DNA of 64,000 nt from NCBI GenBank assembly GCA_037349105.1, contig JAYJMM010000106.1, positions 1,364,001 to 1,428,000 of the forward strand. The letters run 5' to 3'. A program made the position numbers and the translations under genes. Below, piece by piece: positions 1 to 10,300 of this stretch. Source of the DNA: Limnomonas spitsbergensis. Lineage: Eukaryota > Chlorophyta > Chlorophyceae > Chlamydomonadales. How positions within the stretch are numbered: position 1 is the stretch's first letter; every line of letters begins with the position of its first letter. Under the pieces are notes generated by a model. That model was not told the origin of the DNA. It saw nothing but the letters and a program-made list of their open reading frames with translations, and did not search any database.

Positions 1-119
1 ACCAGATCCATTCCATCCAGGAGGTGAATACATGACGCTATTACACTTCTACTTCTACCGGGATGACCCACAACAGCCAGACCGTTACTTCCGTCCCCCC
101 TACTGCACCTGGGCTGATA

Positions 120-165
120 AGGGTGACTCGGAAGTCCATTCCATTCAGGTTCTGACTAATAGCAG
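120..165 (-). repeat. Echo of the 3' edge of SDR exon 8
   Basis: On the minus strand this reads FRVTLISPG followed by a GT, a decayed copy of the VRVTLISP end of exon 288-390 with its splice donor. It lies just downstream of that donor, inside the intron, and is not a new exon. The true following exon is not in the window. Confidence 0.7.
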
Positions 166-188
166 CCATACCGGTACTACTAACCCCC

Positions 189-272
189 TCCCGCAGTGGC
201 TTCGGCCCAGGCTGCAATGTTTCCTGAACTATCACATCCCCCACGGGGCGTAGCTTTCTTTCTTTCTTTGTC
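189..272 (+). mobile_element. Short interspersed element with TTTC tail
   Basis: This copy starts near GGCTTCGGCCCAGGCTGC, carries a CCCC-acggGGCG mini-palindrome and ends in a CTTT run. It belongs to a roughly 90-bp family also found at 1021-1106, 1107-1180, 40076-40170 and, reversed, 56350-56432 and 59186-59272. It encodes nothing and looks SINE- or MITE-like. Confidence 0.6.
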
Positions 273-287
273 ACCCCCCTCCCGCAC

Positions 288-2215
288 CTGGACTGATGAG
301 AGTGACTCTGACATCGGTCCCGACCAGGTCATCACGCGCGGCGTTGGTGTACGCCTTCAAAGCGTGCTTGGACGCACAGTACCCCGAACCCTGTGGGTAC
401 AGCATCCACACCAATTGTAATCAGGCCAGGTAATTGTGCGTCACATCATTTTTTGACGCACAATCGCAAAGGAAGTCCCCCGCGCCCTGAGAGTGCGCGT
501 CATTCACACCAATTGAAATAAATATCGAAATGGGTCAGATCATGTTCTGACGCACAATCGCACAGACAGTCCCCCGAGCAATGAGGGTACAGCATATTTT
601 GAGGGACAATCGCAAAGACAGCCCCCACTCCCCTGAGCCCTGAGGGTACAGCATTCACACCAATTGTAATAAAGATCAAAATGTGTCACATCACGTTGTG
701 AGGGACAATCGCAAAGACAGTCCCCCGAGCCCTGAGAGTGCATCATTCACATCAATTGTACGAAATGTCAAATGTGTCAAACCAGATTTTGCCGCGCAGT
801 ACCCTGAGCCCTGCTGGGTGCGTCATTCACATAAATTGTCAGAAATATATCTTCGCAGAATTTGATATTTCGTTGTCATGTCTTTGCATTTTGCATATTG
901 CATATTGCAGACATTGATATGTCTTTGCAGATTTTGCAGACTTTGATGCGCAGCAATACCTCAGGCCCTGAGGGTACGGCAATCAAACATGCGTGTGGGG
1001 ACTGGTTCACTGGTCACTGACGTAAACGGCGCGGATGTGGCTTCGGCCCAGGCTGCGCTGTCTCCTCTACTCTCACGCCCCCGGGGCGTTGCTCTCTTTC
1101 TTTCTTTCTGTGAGGACTGGGCCCAGGCCTAGCTGTCTCCTTAACTCTCACGCCCCGGGGGCGTTGCTCTCTTTCTTTCTGTGGGGACTGGGCCCAGACC
1201 TAGCTGTTTCTGATTTGCTAGTGCCAGAAGGAGTTTGAGGGTATGTCCTACACGCACTCATAGCGCCCAGTGGCCCCTTGACATCTGATAGTCAGCATGT
1301 CGAGAGCGGGTTCTGGCGCCATAATCCAAAAGGGCTTAAACCTGTAACACGTAACCTTATAATAGGTACAACTGTCTCTCAGAGCCCGCGGTCTGAGACC
1401 CCCTGGTCGAGACGCATCCCTGCTGAGACCAGAGGTCACTCTATTAGCCCACCCCTAATTGAACACCTATATTCTGGTGCATGTTCAAGCTTTTAGAGGT
1501 GTAGGTTTTAGGGTAGGGGTAGGGGTAGAGCAGGTGTACGCAAATTGCATGTGTAGAATATGCATTTTTTATATAAAACCTTATATAGGAGCGGACGTAG
1601 ATACTGGCATGCAGCTTCTCTTACCCCGGGGTAAGCATCGTGGCCTGCTGTAGAACCTATGTTCACGATGTGCCCCCTGAACAGGAACGGCAGCGAGGAG
1701 TGACGAAGTGTGACGACACGACAGTGATGAGTGATGAAGTGTGATTACACGACAGTGAGGAGCGATGAAGTGTGATTATACGACAGTGCAGAGTGGCGAA
1801 GTGTGATTACACGGCAGTATGGAGTGATGAAGTGTGCTTACATGGCAGCACAGGGTGCTGATGTGTGATAAACCGACAATGAAGAGTGGCGAAGTGTGAT
1901 TCAACGCCAGTGAGGAGTGCCCGAGTGTGATGAAACGGCACAATTGCAGTAAGGAGATTGAAGCTGCAATCAAACCGCATCAGTACCATGTGGAGTGCTT
2001 AATCAATTAGTTAATTCAACGGCACAACGGCAGTTTGTACTCATGAACAGTATTTAAATAGCATTCATCTGGCTGAAACCCTGAATACCTCCTTCAGTAA
2101 TTTTCCTAAGACAGGACTGGGCTGATTCCATCCTGCCCCCGGCCGGGCCGCCAGCCTGGCCAGTTGCAGATGAGCCTGCCTGCCACAACAGCAGGAACCT
2201 TCCCATGAAAACAAG

Positions 2216-2247
<32 letters not shown>

Positions 2248-5200
2248 TGTATGTATGTATGTATGTATGTATGTATGTATGTATGTATGTATGTATGTAT
2301 GTATGTATGTATGTATGTATGTATGTATGTATGCATGTGTTGATATGAGTTTTTTGAACAAAACGGGCCAGGCCTGCTGCAAAAGATCATGCCTGCTGAA
2401 GCCAGAGATGTTTCGTTCACAAATGGTTTTATAAGTAACGCGAGTCTCACTTTTTGCAACCGGATTCATGGGGAAAACAAATTTGCCGAAATCAAATGGG
2501 CATGCCTGCTAAGAAAGCCAGAGGTGCTCCACTTCAAATATGAAGTTGCATGAAAAATAACCCATTGTGACCTTTAGCCCATTGTGACAATACATGCCCC
2601 AAAATAACCCCATGTGACCAGACATGCCCCTGCCACGCAAGCAGGAGCCTCTCCATTTCACAAATCACGACTGAATCATACACAAAATAGCCCTACCTGT
2701 TGCGAGTGAGCATGCCTGCTGAAAACAAAACTAAACCCTTTACAGCCTTGCCTGTTGCGAGCAAGCATGCCTGCTGAAAAAACATAAACCCTACACCCTT
2801 AATAGCCTTGCCTGTTGCGAGCAAGCATGCCTGCTGAAAAAGCCTTGGTGAACACCGCAACAGCCACGACGTTGGTATCCATCATGGCCTTGAAGTCCTG
2901 TTAAGAGACACAGCATGAGAGTCAGCTCTATTAGGATGTTGGTATCTATCACCACCTTCAAATCCTGTAACCTGAAATAGTTAAACCTTAGTAGGGTTGT
3001 GAGACAGCCCTACTAAGGAGTTGGTATCCATCATGGCCTTGACACTCTGTGAACAGGGAAAGCAAGTGTTAAGCTCTATTAAATAGAGGAAAAACGAAAA
3101 ATAGCCCATCTCGGGGAATTGAGATTGCACAATATCGAAATGACAGCGCAAGCCACGGGTCGTACGCCTAACAAAAACGGCAATCTCGGTGCACAGATGC
3201 ACAAGCCTTGTGGCATGAGAGGGAAAGAAGCAACACATGCGACAACTGGCCACTCCCCAAACCCTTCAGCCCTTAACTTTCAAACGCAGGGAGGGGTAAG
3301 TGGAAGCATCTGCAACTCTGACGTCATCTGTCCATTCTAGCCACTCTGGTCAACTATGACGACAACTGGCCACTCCCCAAACCTTTTATAACCCCCACCT
3401 TTCAAACACAGGAAGGGGGCAGGGATAAGTGGAAGCATCTGCAACTCCGACGCCAGATTTTGATGTGATTTGTGTGCAGCATTGTGGTGTGTTGCCACTT
3501 GCAAGCCAACTTGCAAAACATCCTGCCTACGAGGTTGTCTGAAAGTGGTCAGTCTTTCAACATATCTTCTGCATATCATTCCTCCCATCCTCCCTCCCTT
3601 CCTTCCTGCCCTCCCTCCCTCCCTCCCACCCAACCCCGGCCTGGGGACACACCTCTATGATGGTCTTTTGGACAGGATCGATGCCCAGTGCCAGGCCTGC
3701 ATTGTTGATGAGAACATCCACCTGTCATGACAGAGGGAAGAAGGGTAAGGGGGGGGGGAAGGTGGGGAGAAGGTGGGAATACAGTTGGGAGAAGGTGTGT
3801 GTGTGTGGTGGGGGGGATATGGAGAAGGCTCTATGGGTAGAAGATTGGGGAAAGATGAGGAGAACGTGGGGAGAAAATCAAGTAAATGAGAGGGGGAGGT
3901 AGGGAGAAGGTTGGAATAAATTAGAGATAAGGTGGGGGGTAAGTAGGTAGACGATTCAAAGGAGATAGGGGGGCGGGTTGGGAGGAACATGTGGACCTAT
4001 GTGGATCTATGCCCAGTGCTAGGCCTGCATTGTTCATGAGAACATCTACCTGCTAACACGGAGGCCAGGTGTAGAAGGAAGAGGGAAAATGGGAGGTAGG
4101 TGGGGTGAATATGAAGGGAAGCTGGATTAAAGGTGGAAAGCATGTGGGGGGAAAGTGGGAGGAGCGTGAAGATATGGTAGAGGAAAGGTGGGAGGAAGGC
4201 GGAGGAAAGATGGGGGGGGAGGGGAGGGATTGATGGATCTGAAAGAAGAGTCACATGGGAGGAGCCTAGCAGGGCAGGAATCTTCAGAAGCAAGGTCCCG
4301 TAGAAAATAAATTAAAAGAGAACGCCGATGCGGCGTGGATTTTGGGAAGTACAGGTTGGCCGTAATCTATATTGATGGTAAAGAGGGTCGAGAGGCAGTT
4401 CAATGGTCATGAGCAGAGGCAGTACAATCGGCTCATGCCAAGAGGCAGTGGTGCGATAGCACCGGAGTGCAGGAGCGGGGGAACCATTTAGCAACAATCA
4501 AACATGGGCCGAGAATTTCTTTGTGTTTTAAAAATAAAGAGGGCACAGGGGTGCAAGGAACAGTAACCAGCTCACCACGCAGGAGGAATCTGATGCGAGC
4601 TTGCTTGCCCGCAGTTGTATTAAAAAGCCGGGGCACGGGTGTCGTGATCGCACCTCAATGCCTCCCATTCATCCGCTGGTCCTTTGGTCTAGTGGCCCAG
4701 TCTCAACATACCACTACAGCGGGAGTCTTAATAACTATAAATATAAATATAAATAAATACAAATTAATAAATATAAATTAATAAATACCGGTACATGTAA
4801 ACAATACGCTGTGGGGTGAGGATCAAGGAAGCCATCCCTCCCGCCGTAGCACTAGGTACGCTATCAGTGTTCTTGCTACGCCAGGTCCCTTTGACCGCAG
4901 GCCAGCGTGTAGCTGAGCAGTAGCTGACGACCTCTGTATGAGTAGCTGAGTTAAAGCTAAAGAAAGCAACAAAAAGCGCTGCTGCGCACCTCAGCGAACT
5001 CTGCTGGGAGTCCAGCTGGCAGGGCCTCAACCTGCAGGGGTGAGGATCAATGTCTTTATTTTAGTAGGTACCGAACTGCCTTTGATGGGCTGCCCCACGG
5101 CTACCGCTGGGCTAATTCACACTAAACCTGGAGCGGCCTCCTGCTGGAGGTCCAAGCAACAGGGCTGGCTGCACTAGGGGCATCCGGCCAGAGGCGAGCA

Positions 5201-6876
5201 TATAGCTGAGCTGTAGCTGAGTTGTAGCTGAAGAACACTTGAAGAAACACTGGATTTCCTGCTCATCCTCACTGAGGAGGAGGAGCAGGAGGATGTTGCA
5301 TAGACTAACGGCCAGTCAACGTTTCGACTTCAGTGGCGTCTAACCGGCAGCTGCCCGAAGGTGGTCGAATGTGCTAAAATAAACAAGCAGCACCGTGGCT
5401 TTCTGTATAGCAAATTGAGCGACATTTAGAGATGCTGGTGGGAGACTGCTCACCTGCTCAGTGCTCCGTACGTCCAGCACCAGCATCTCTAAATGACGCT
5501 CAATGTGCTACACGGAAAGCCACGGTGCTGCTGCTTACCTGCTGAGTGCTCCGTACGTCCATCGCCACCAGCATCTATTAATGACCATCAGCACCAGCAT
5601 CGCTAAATGATGCTCAATTTGATATACGGAAAGCCACGGTGCTGCTGCTTACCTGCTCTGTGCTCCGTACGTCCATCACCACCAGGTGGATCGCTGCTTG
5701 GGGGTACGCTTCTAGGATGCCCTTCTTCACGGCGTCCAGGCGCTCTTGACGCCTGATATCATGGGAATCATAATTGCTATAGTATGCGGCAGACCGACTT
5801 GGGCAGGCAGCTGGTCAGGCAGCACTGGGCCGATAGGGGATACTCTTCTAGGATGCTTCTGCTTTATCGCGTCCAGATGCTCCTGCTGCCTGATCATCCA
5901 TTTCTTAGCCGTGTGGCATGGGATGCTTCTAGATATTTTTTGCTACAGCATCAACATAACCACTCAAAATCCCTCTGCGGGAAGGCCAGGCAGAGCAAAC
6001 CAGAGGCACAGAGAAAATTCAAGTCAGCAAGTACAACTAGGGTCCAGGGAGATACAACCAGGGTCCAGCAAGGTACAACCAGGGTCCAGGGAGATACAAC
6101 CAGGGTCCAGCAAGGTACAAGCAGGGTCCAGGGAGGTACAACCAGGGTCCAGGGAGGTACAACCAGGGTCCAGCAGGGTACAACCAGGGTCCAGCAAGGT
6201 ACAACCAGGGTCCAGGGAGGTACAACCAGGGTCCAGCAGGGTACAACCAGGGTCCAGCAAGGTACAACCAGGGTTCAGGGAGGTACAACCAGGACAGCGT
6301 AGGTATCTTAACGGTTCAGGATCCTGCACCTCTTTTTGTTTATCTGTGCAGAGGTGCCTGTTATACAGCGTAAAACCACTCAATCCGTACCGTACAACCA
6401 AGCCTGTCATGCCCTCTGTTATTTTGGCGCGCTTCACCTACATTTCAGCTACATCACAGCCCATGACGGTGGGGCCTGTGAAGCATGCCCTGCTGCTTGG
6501 GCTGCCTGCTGGAGCCTGCAGGCCGCTCAAGGTTTGGTTCCTAGGGACCCAGTGATCGCTGCCTAGCCGCCTCTCAAAGGTGGCTTGGTGAGCACTGTCA
6601 ATAAACACTGGTCGACCCCCCTTGACTTCGCCACACCCACCTGGCCACCAGAATCAACTTGCAGCCGATCTCGGCACATCTCCAGGCGATGGCCTCACCA
6701 AACCCAGCTGAGGCACCTGTTTGCAGGATGGTGGCCGGGTGTCATGTAGCAGCTCATGTCTCCTCTTTTTAGTTGCTGATGTGTGGTTGTGGTGATAACC
6801 TGTCCCCTAATCGCATACAACCTGTGATGAGGACGACCCTGCCCGATAAATCTGCTGACTTGTAGAGCGACGACAT
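288..6876 (-). CDS. Short-chain dehydrogenase/reductase, YdfG-like (3' end off window)
   Basis: Eight exons, read on the minus strand: 6876-6822, 6716-6641, 5752-5653, 5031-4990, 3721-3653, 2897-2812, 1676-1625 and 390-288. They join in phase to 194 residues. Start ATG at 6876 gives [18 protein letters not shown], the first Rossmann strand. Then come TGASAGFG (residues 18-25, NADP loop), VDVLINNAG (92-100), NIGSTAGH with catalytic Ser151, and GSGYCASK with Tyr164 and Lys168. The 13-residue Ser-Tyr gap and the wording match the E. coli YdfG / serine 3-dehydrogenase / L-allo-threonine dehydrogenase branch (classical SDR, about 250 aa), which oxidises 3-hydroxy acids with NADP+. No presequence is seen, so it is probably cytosolic. 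The final ~60 residues lie beyond base 1. The intron after 2812 starts with GC (AG|GCAAGG). Several introns hold decayed copies of exon edges. The SDR family is certain; the exact substrate is inferred. Confidence 0.92.
391..1000 (-). repeat. Array of degenerate copies of the YCASK exon acceptor edge
   Basis: Upstream (minus strand) of exon 390-288 the block 'intron tail + CAG + GGTTCGGGGTACTGTGCG' recurs about six or seven times in decayed form, near 430-460, 545-560, 590-660, 720-760, 780-830 and 945-985. The copy at 803-779 still reads GSGYCAAK after a CAG. Spacing is irregular at roughly 60-130 bp. No gene is present in the stretch. Confidence 0.7.
1021..1180 (+). mobile_element. Two tandem copies of the TTTC-tailed short element
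   Basis: A fuller copy begins GTAAACGGCGCGGATGTGG, continues through GGCTTCGGCCCAGGCTGCGC and CACGCCCCCGGGGCG, and ends in (CTTT)n. A second copy that begins inside the element follows directly. Tandem insertion or local duplication could explain the pair. Confidence 0.6.
1690..1960. repeat. Degenerate ~30-bp tandem repeat
   Basis: About nine imperfect units of GTGATGAAGTGTGATTACAC plus a short spacer lie directly upstream (minus strand) of SDR exon 1676-1625. They sit in the intron. Short minus ORFs here (1776-1989) are repeat artefacts. Confidence 0.75.
2218..2333. repeat. (ATGT)n microsatellite
   Basis: About 29 nearly perfect TATG tetranucleotides within the SDR intron between exons 1676-1625 and 2897-2812. 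Four-base units leave several frames open, giving false ORFs such as MYVCMYVC. Confidence 0.97.
2360..2811 (-). repeat. Copies of the 3' edge of SDR exon 6 (GMLARN) with donor
   Basis: The exon end TTTTCAGCAGGCATGCTTGC...CGCAACAG is repeated downstream. Full copies end at about 2752 (followed by GC) and 2697 (followed by GTAGGG), and TTCAGCAGGCATG remnants lie near 2375 and 2500. Each full copy carries its own CAG acceptor-like and donor-like flanks, so it resembles a microexon. Confidence 0.8.
2930..3055 (-). repeat. Two echoes of the SDR exon 6 acceptor edge (DFKAMMDTN)
   Basis: Minus-strand readings DLKVVIDTN (about 2966-2938) and SVKAMMDTN (about 3049-3020), each preceded by a CAG, copy the start of exon 2897-2812. 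They lie upstream of the real exon in the intron, with spacing of about 70-85 bp. Confidence 0.8.
4003..4055 (-). repeat. Echo of the NNAG exon acceptor edge
   Basis: Minus-strand [15 protein letters not shown] after an AG copies SDR exon 3721-3653 ([15 protein letters not shown]). It lacks the rest of that exon. The surroundings (3725-4290) are purine-rich GGGAGGAAGG-type low-complexity DNA. Confidence 0.8.
5048..5252 (-). mobile_element. hAT-type MITE, family A (old copy)
   Basis: The ends read CAATGTCTTTATTTTAG and GAAGAAACACTG, decayed forms of the family A termini CAGTGTTTATTTTAG and AAACACTG. The inside has the family's GTAGCTGAGTTGTAGCTGA and CAAGCAACAGGGCTGG words. No target duplication can be seen. 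Confidence 0.6.
5386..5535. repeat. Long inverted repeat (hairpin), ~55-bp arms
   Basis: The left arm 5386-5440 and the right arm 5478-5535 are near-complementary. Both hold the CAGCATCTCTAAATG and GAAAGCCACGGTGCTG words in opposite senses, around a ~37-bp loop. A further direct copy of the right arm lies at 5590-5650, next to SDR exon 5752-5653. The arms overlap echoes of that exon's 3' edge. Confidence 0.85.
5845..5900 (-). repeat. Echo of SDR exon 3 acceptor edge
   Basis: Minus-strand [12 protein letters not shown] after a TGATCAG copies the [11 protein letters not shown] start of exon 5752-5653. It is diverged and runs into stop-containing sequence, so it is read as an intronic duplicate. 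Confidence 0.65.
6031..6293. repeat. 21-bp minisatellite in SDR intron
   Basis: About 12.5 units alternate GGTACAACCAGGGTCCAGCA and GGTACAACCAGGGTCCAGGG types. The unit is seven codons long, so ORFs stay open on both strands ([14 protein letters not shown]). There are no splice sites or conservation to support coding. Confidence 0.95.
6414..6610 (+). mobile_element. hAT-type MITE, family A (decayed)
   Basis: It contains GCGCGCTTCACCTACATTTC, CATGCCCTGCTGCTTGGGC and GCTCAAGGTTTGGTTCC words shared with family A, and ends AATAAACACTG. The left end is too eroded to define. Confidence 0.55.
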
Positions 6877-7396
6877 ATTTCTACAAGGTTTCACTTCAGC
6901 GTCCGCGTCCGGCCCAGAGATGAAGAAGCCGTGTCTCAGCCACAAGCATAGCGAAATTCAGCTACCAGTACAAAAGAAAAACATGCAAGTCAAGCGATGG
7001 CGACCAGGATGGCGACGTTGCCATTACCGCTGACGTCTTGTGGCATGCTGATTTACCTATGACCCTTCAGCATGCCAACGACGTGAATGTTTGACAGTCT
7101 TCAGTCTTCCTCCTCGTAAAGACAGCTGACGCGAGATCCAGCAGGAACATATCCAAAAGGTAATTAACCATTCATGTACATTTCTGTCTGATACTTTTTG
7201 ATTTTTTTGACGCTTCATATGGCTGTCTTCAGAAATGGGACATGACGACAAGGACAGCAAGGCCTCCAGAGGGTAAGTGCAATGGCGTTGATATATGGCA
7301 GCATCATCCCTGTCTGCAAGGTGATGCGGCATTTCAATTGACCGTTTCGATTGTCCTCGCAGGCCTGCTTTTTGTGTCAGAAGGGCTGCTGCACTC
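6877..7396. promoter_or_regulatory. Head-to-head intergenic promoter region
   Basis: The 520 bp between the SDR start (minus, 6876) and the proposed start of the coiled-coil gene (plus, 7397) must hold both promoters or 5' UTRs. No TATA box or other element could be identified with confidence. A plus-strand acceptor-like TCCTCGCAG ends at 7362, which could close a 5'-UTR intron of the plus gene. Confidence 0.45.
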
Positions 7397-10300
7397 ATGC
7401 GCTCCTTAAGCGTACGTCCTCAAGCCTCTGGATGCCCTCACCCCAATCAAAGCTTGCGGCTCGCGTCCACTGCACTTGGATGTGAGACCCCGAAGCCGAA
7501 AAACACGCGTACAAGTCAGGCAAGTATGGATACCTTCCATGCTCTCATTCATGCAGCACCACATCGACACACAATCGACACAATCAATGCCTACGTGGCG
7601 ACTTTTTTAGTAAGCGCGTGCATTTTGGTCCATGTGGCACTGTGCGACCCTTGTCAGTGAGAGGTCTCCACCGTAGCTCTGCGCATCATCAGTGTTATCA
7701 GTCTGACAGAACTCACTGAACACATTTACGTTTGATCGCAGTGGGTGGACCAAGAGGCCGCAGCAAAGGCCCTGTCTGGACAAGACCCGCATGTCCATTT
7801 GCCAGGACAACCAGGCACAACATCAGCAGCAGGTACAGGTACCTTGGTCTCCCTCACTGACTCTATCATAGCGCTTTTCAGCTACAATTCAGCTTCATCA
7901 CAGCTGACGTACAAGGGGCCTGGTGCTGGAAGCCCTGCTGCTTGGGCCTCCCGCCGTAGGCCGGTCATGAATTTCCCCCCATCGGACCAGAGGTGGCCGC
8001 CTGGCTGCCCTCGGAGGACGTCTGGCGCACATTAAAATAAGCAGAGTACTGTCTGTGTCATATGCTCTCTTTGCTGATTGTGCTTTCCTGACCTTTCGAT
8101 ATCTATATCATGGACATATTTTCCCATTCTGGCCAGGTTGGGCTGACAGTGGTGCATCCTCTTTGCGAGCAAGCTGTGAACGGATACCTGCGCCAAGCAA
8201 GCACCATGGCACTACGCAGGTCAGTGAAGCCGTGAAACTTTTGTTCAGGCTCTTCTTTTTCCAACCCTTGATCTAGTCCCATGTCAGTGAGTCGGCCAGT
8301 CAGGCGAAGTCGAACGCTGCTTGCGGATCACGAGAGAGTCGTGTGAAGCCGCATGCTGATTGTTGAGTCATGAGCGAGTCATGTCAAGTCAAATGCTGAC
8401 TGGCCTGCGGTGAAGTTTGAATTGAAACCTTTGTCTGACCCTTGCCCAGTTCCACCTGGGTTGCATGCACCTTTAGGCCCAAGGAACATCACACCTCCTC
8501 CCTTGCTTCAACGCACCTGCTTCTTCCCATTTGCACTGCCTGAGTACCTCGTGAAAGGCTATTCTCTTTAGTGTCTGACCAGTCCCACTTGGCTTGCGTG
8601 CAGGTGGGGGCCCGAACAGCCTCGGACCTCCTCTCTGAGTCTCGGAACAATGAGGCCAGAACCGCAGCGCGGCTCATGACCAAAGCCGCTTTCTCCAAGG
8701 TCGTTCTCCTGGCCAGGCTCGAGCAGCAGCAGCAGCAGTATCAGGTGGAGGGCCACCAGCACATTTCATTGCTGGGGGCTCAGCTGAAGCTGGCCCAGGA
8801 GGAGACCGCTGCAGTCGCGTCGCGCGCAGTTGTCGCTTCCGCCATTTCCAAGGCTTGTGCCGAGGCCGACGTGGTGGCTGCGTACCTCTCCGGCCTGCAC
8901 CTGCAGGGTCGCCTGGCAGCTTCCAAGGCCGGCCATGTGGGTTTTCGGTCGAGGGGCTCTAGCTCTGGCGGCGATGTTGAAGTGGTGCTGTCTCTGTCAG
9001 GACCCAAGCGGCTCTCGACGCAGGTGTGAGGCTTGGAAACTTGCACCAATGAAGGTCCGCGTTATTTTTTCAGCTATACTTTAGCTAAACTTCGGCTACA
9101 TCACGGCCTTTGGCCTGGGAGAGTAAGGCATAACAACTTGCAGCCATGCTGATTAGTGTACTTGAGCGCACTTCAGCTTAAATTCAGCTACATCACGGCC
9201 TGAGGGTGTGAGGCTTGGAAACTTGCACTCATAAAGGTCCATGTAATTTTTGACGCGCTTCAGCTAAAATTCAGCTGCTTAACGGCCTTTGGCCTGGGAG
9301 AGTAAGGCTTAAGAACTTGCAGCCATGATGATTAGTATACTTAAGCGCACTTCAGCTTCAATTCAGCTGCATCACGACTTGAGGGAGTGAGGCTTGGAAA
9401 CGTGCACCCATGCAGATCAGTGAAAGTTTTAGCAAAGCGTAAGCTTCACTTCAGCTGCATCACGTCAACCTTGCATCCGCTGCTGGTACCTGATTGCTTG
9501 TGCCCACATCGACCTGTGTTATTCTCAGCACACTTAAGCTACATTTTTAGGGCTCTTCAGCTGCAGCAAGGGACGGGAGGGGGGGACTGGTGCCGAAAGC
9601 CCTGCGACTTGGACAGCCATCAGTAGGCCAGTGAAGGCTTCTGGCCCACTGGTGCCTCAGTGCGTGCCCAGCGGCCTGCCAACGGTCTTATTCTGGTGCC
9701 TACTTAAAATAACTCGGATGGGGAGTTCACAAATTCATATTTATATATTACTTAATTGATTGGAGCATACTTCTTTATGGTGCGTCTTGGACTCTTGATA
9801 CCCTACCGGTGGTTTTTTCATGGCATCCTTATTTGTGCCCAGATTCACTGCCTGCTGCCTTTCCCTAGGCGTCACTGAGGGAGCCATGCGAGCACACCTA
9901 GCCCAGCAATCAAGCATGACACATTTGTTTCCTGCCTACTGCCTTTTTGCCATGCAAGCGCGCCTAGCCGAGCGTGACACATTTAGTTTTCCTGCTGCCT
10001 TTTCGCCATGCAAGCGCGCCTAGCAGAGGTTGACACATTTTTGTTCTGCCTGCTGCCTTTTTGCCATGCAAGCAAGCCGAGCCGAGCGTGGTACTTTTAT
10101 TTCCTACCAACAATCTCGCTGTCCTTTCTGTCTTCAGGAGGAAGCCATGCAGGCTCGCCTAGCCGTGCATGGCATAAGCCTCTTTCCGCCGGTCTCGCGG
10201 CACGCAGCCGCTGGTGAGAAGGCGCTGGGCGTGGGGCTGATGGACATGGTGTCCGGCCTGGCTGAGGCCATCCAGGAGGGCGAGGTTCGTGAGGGGGCGC

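Noticed and set aside
2065..2469. ORFs with HTYIHTYI or MYVCMYVC
   Set aside because: (ATGT)n microsatellite translation.
5746..6555. 269-codon plus ORF with TTRVQQG / VQPGSSK repeats
   Set aside because: It crosses a 21-bp minisatellite and a MITE in an SDR intron, opposite a proven exon.
7057..7398. Minus ORF starting MSAAALLTQKAGLRGQ as a presequence exon of the SDR gene
   Set aside because: A better first exon was found at 6876-6822, giving MSSLYK...GRVVLIT that joins in phase to TGASAGFG.
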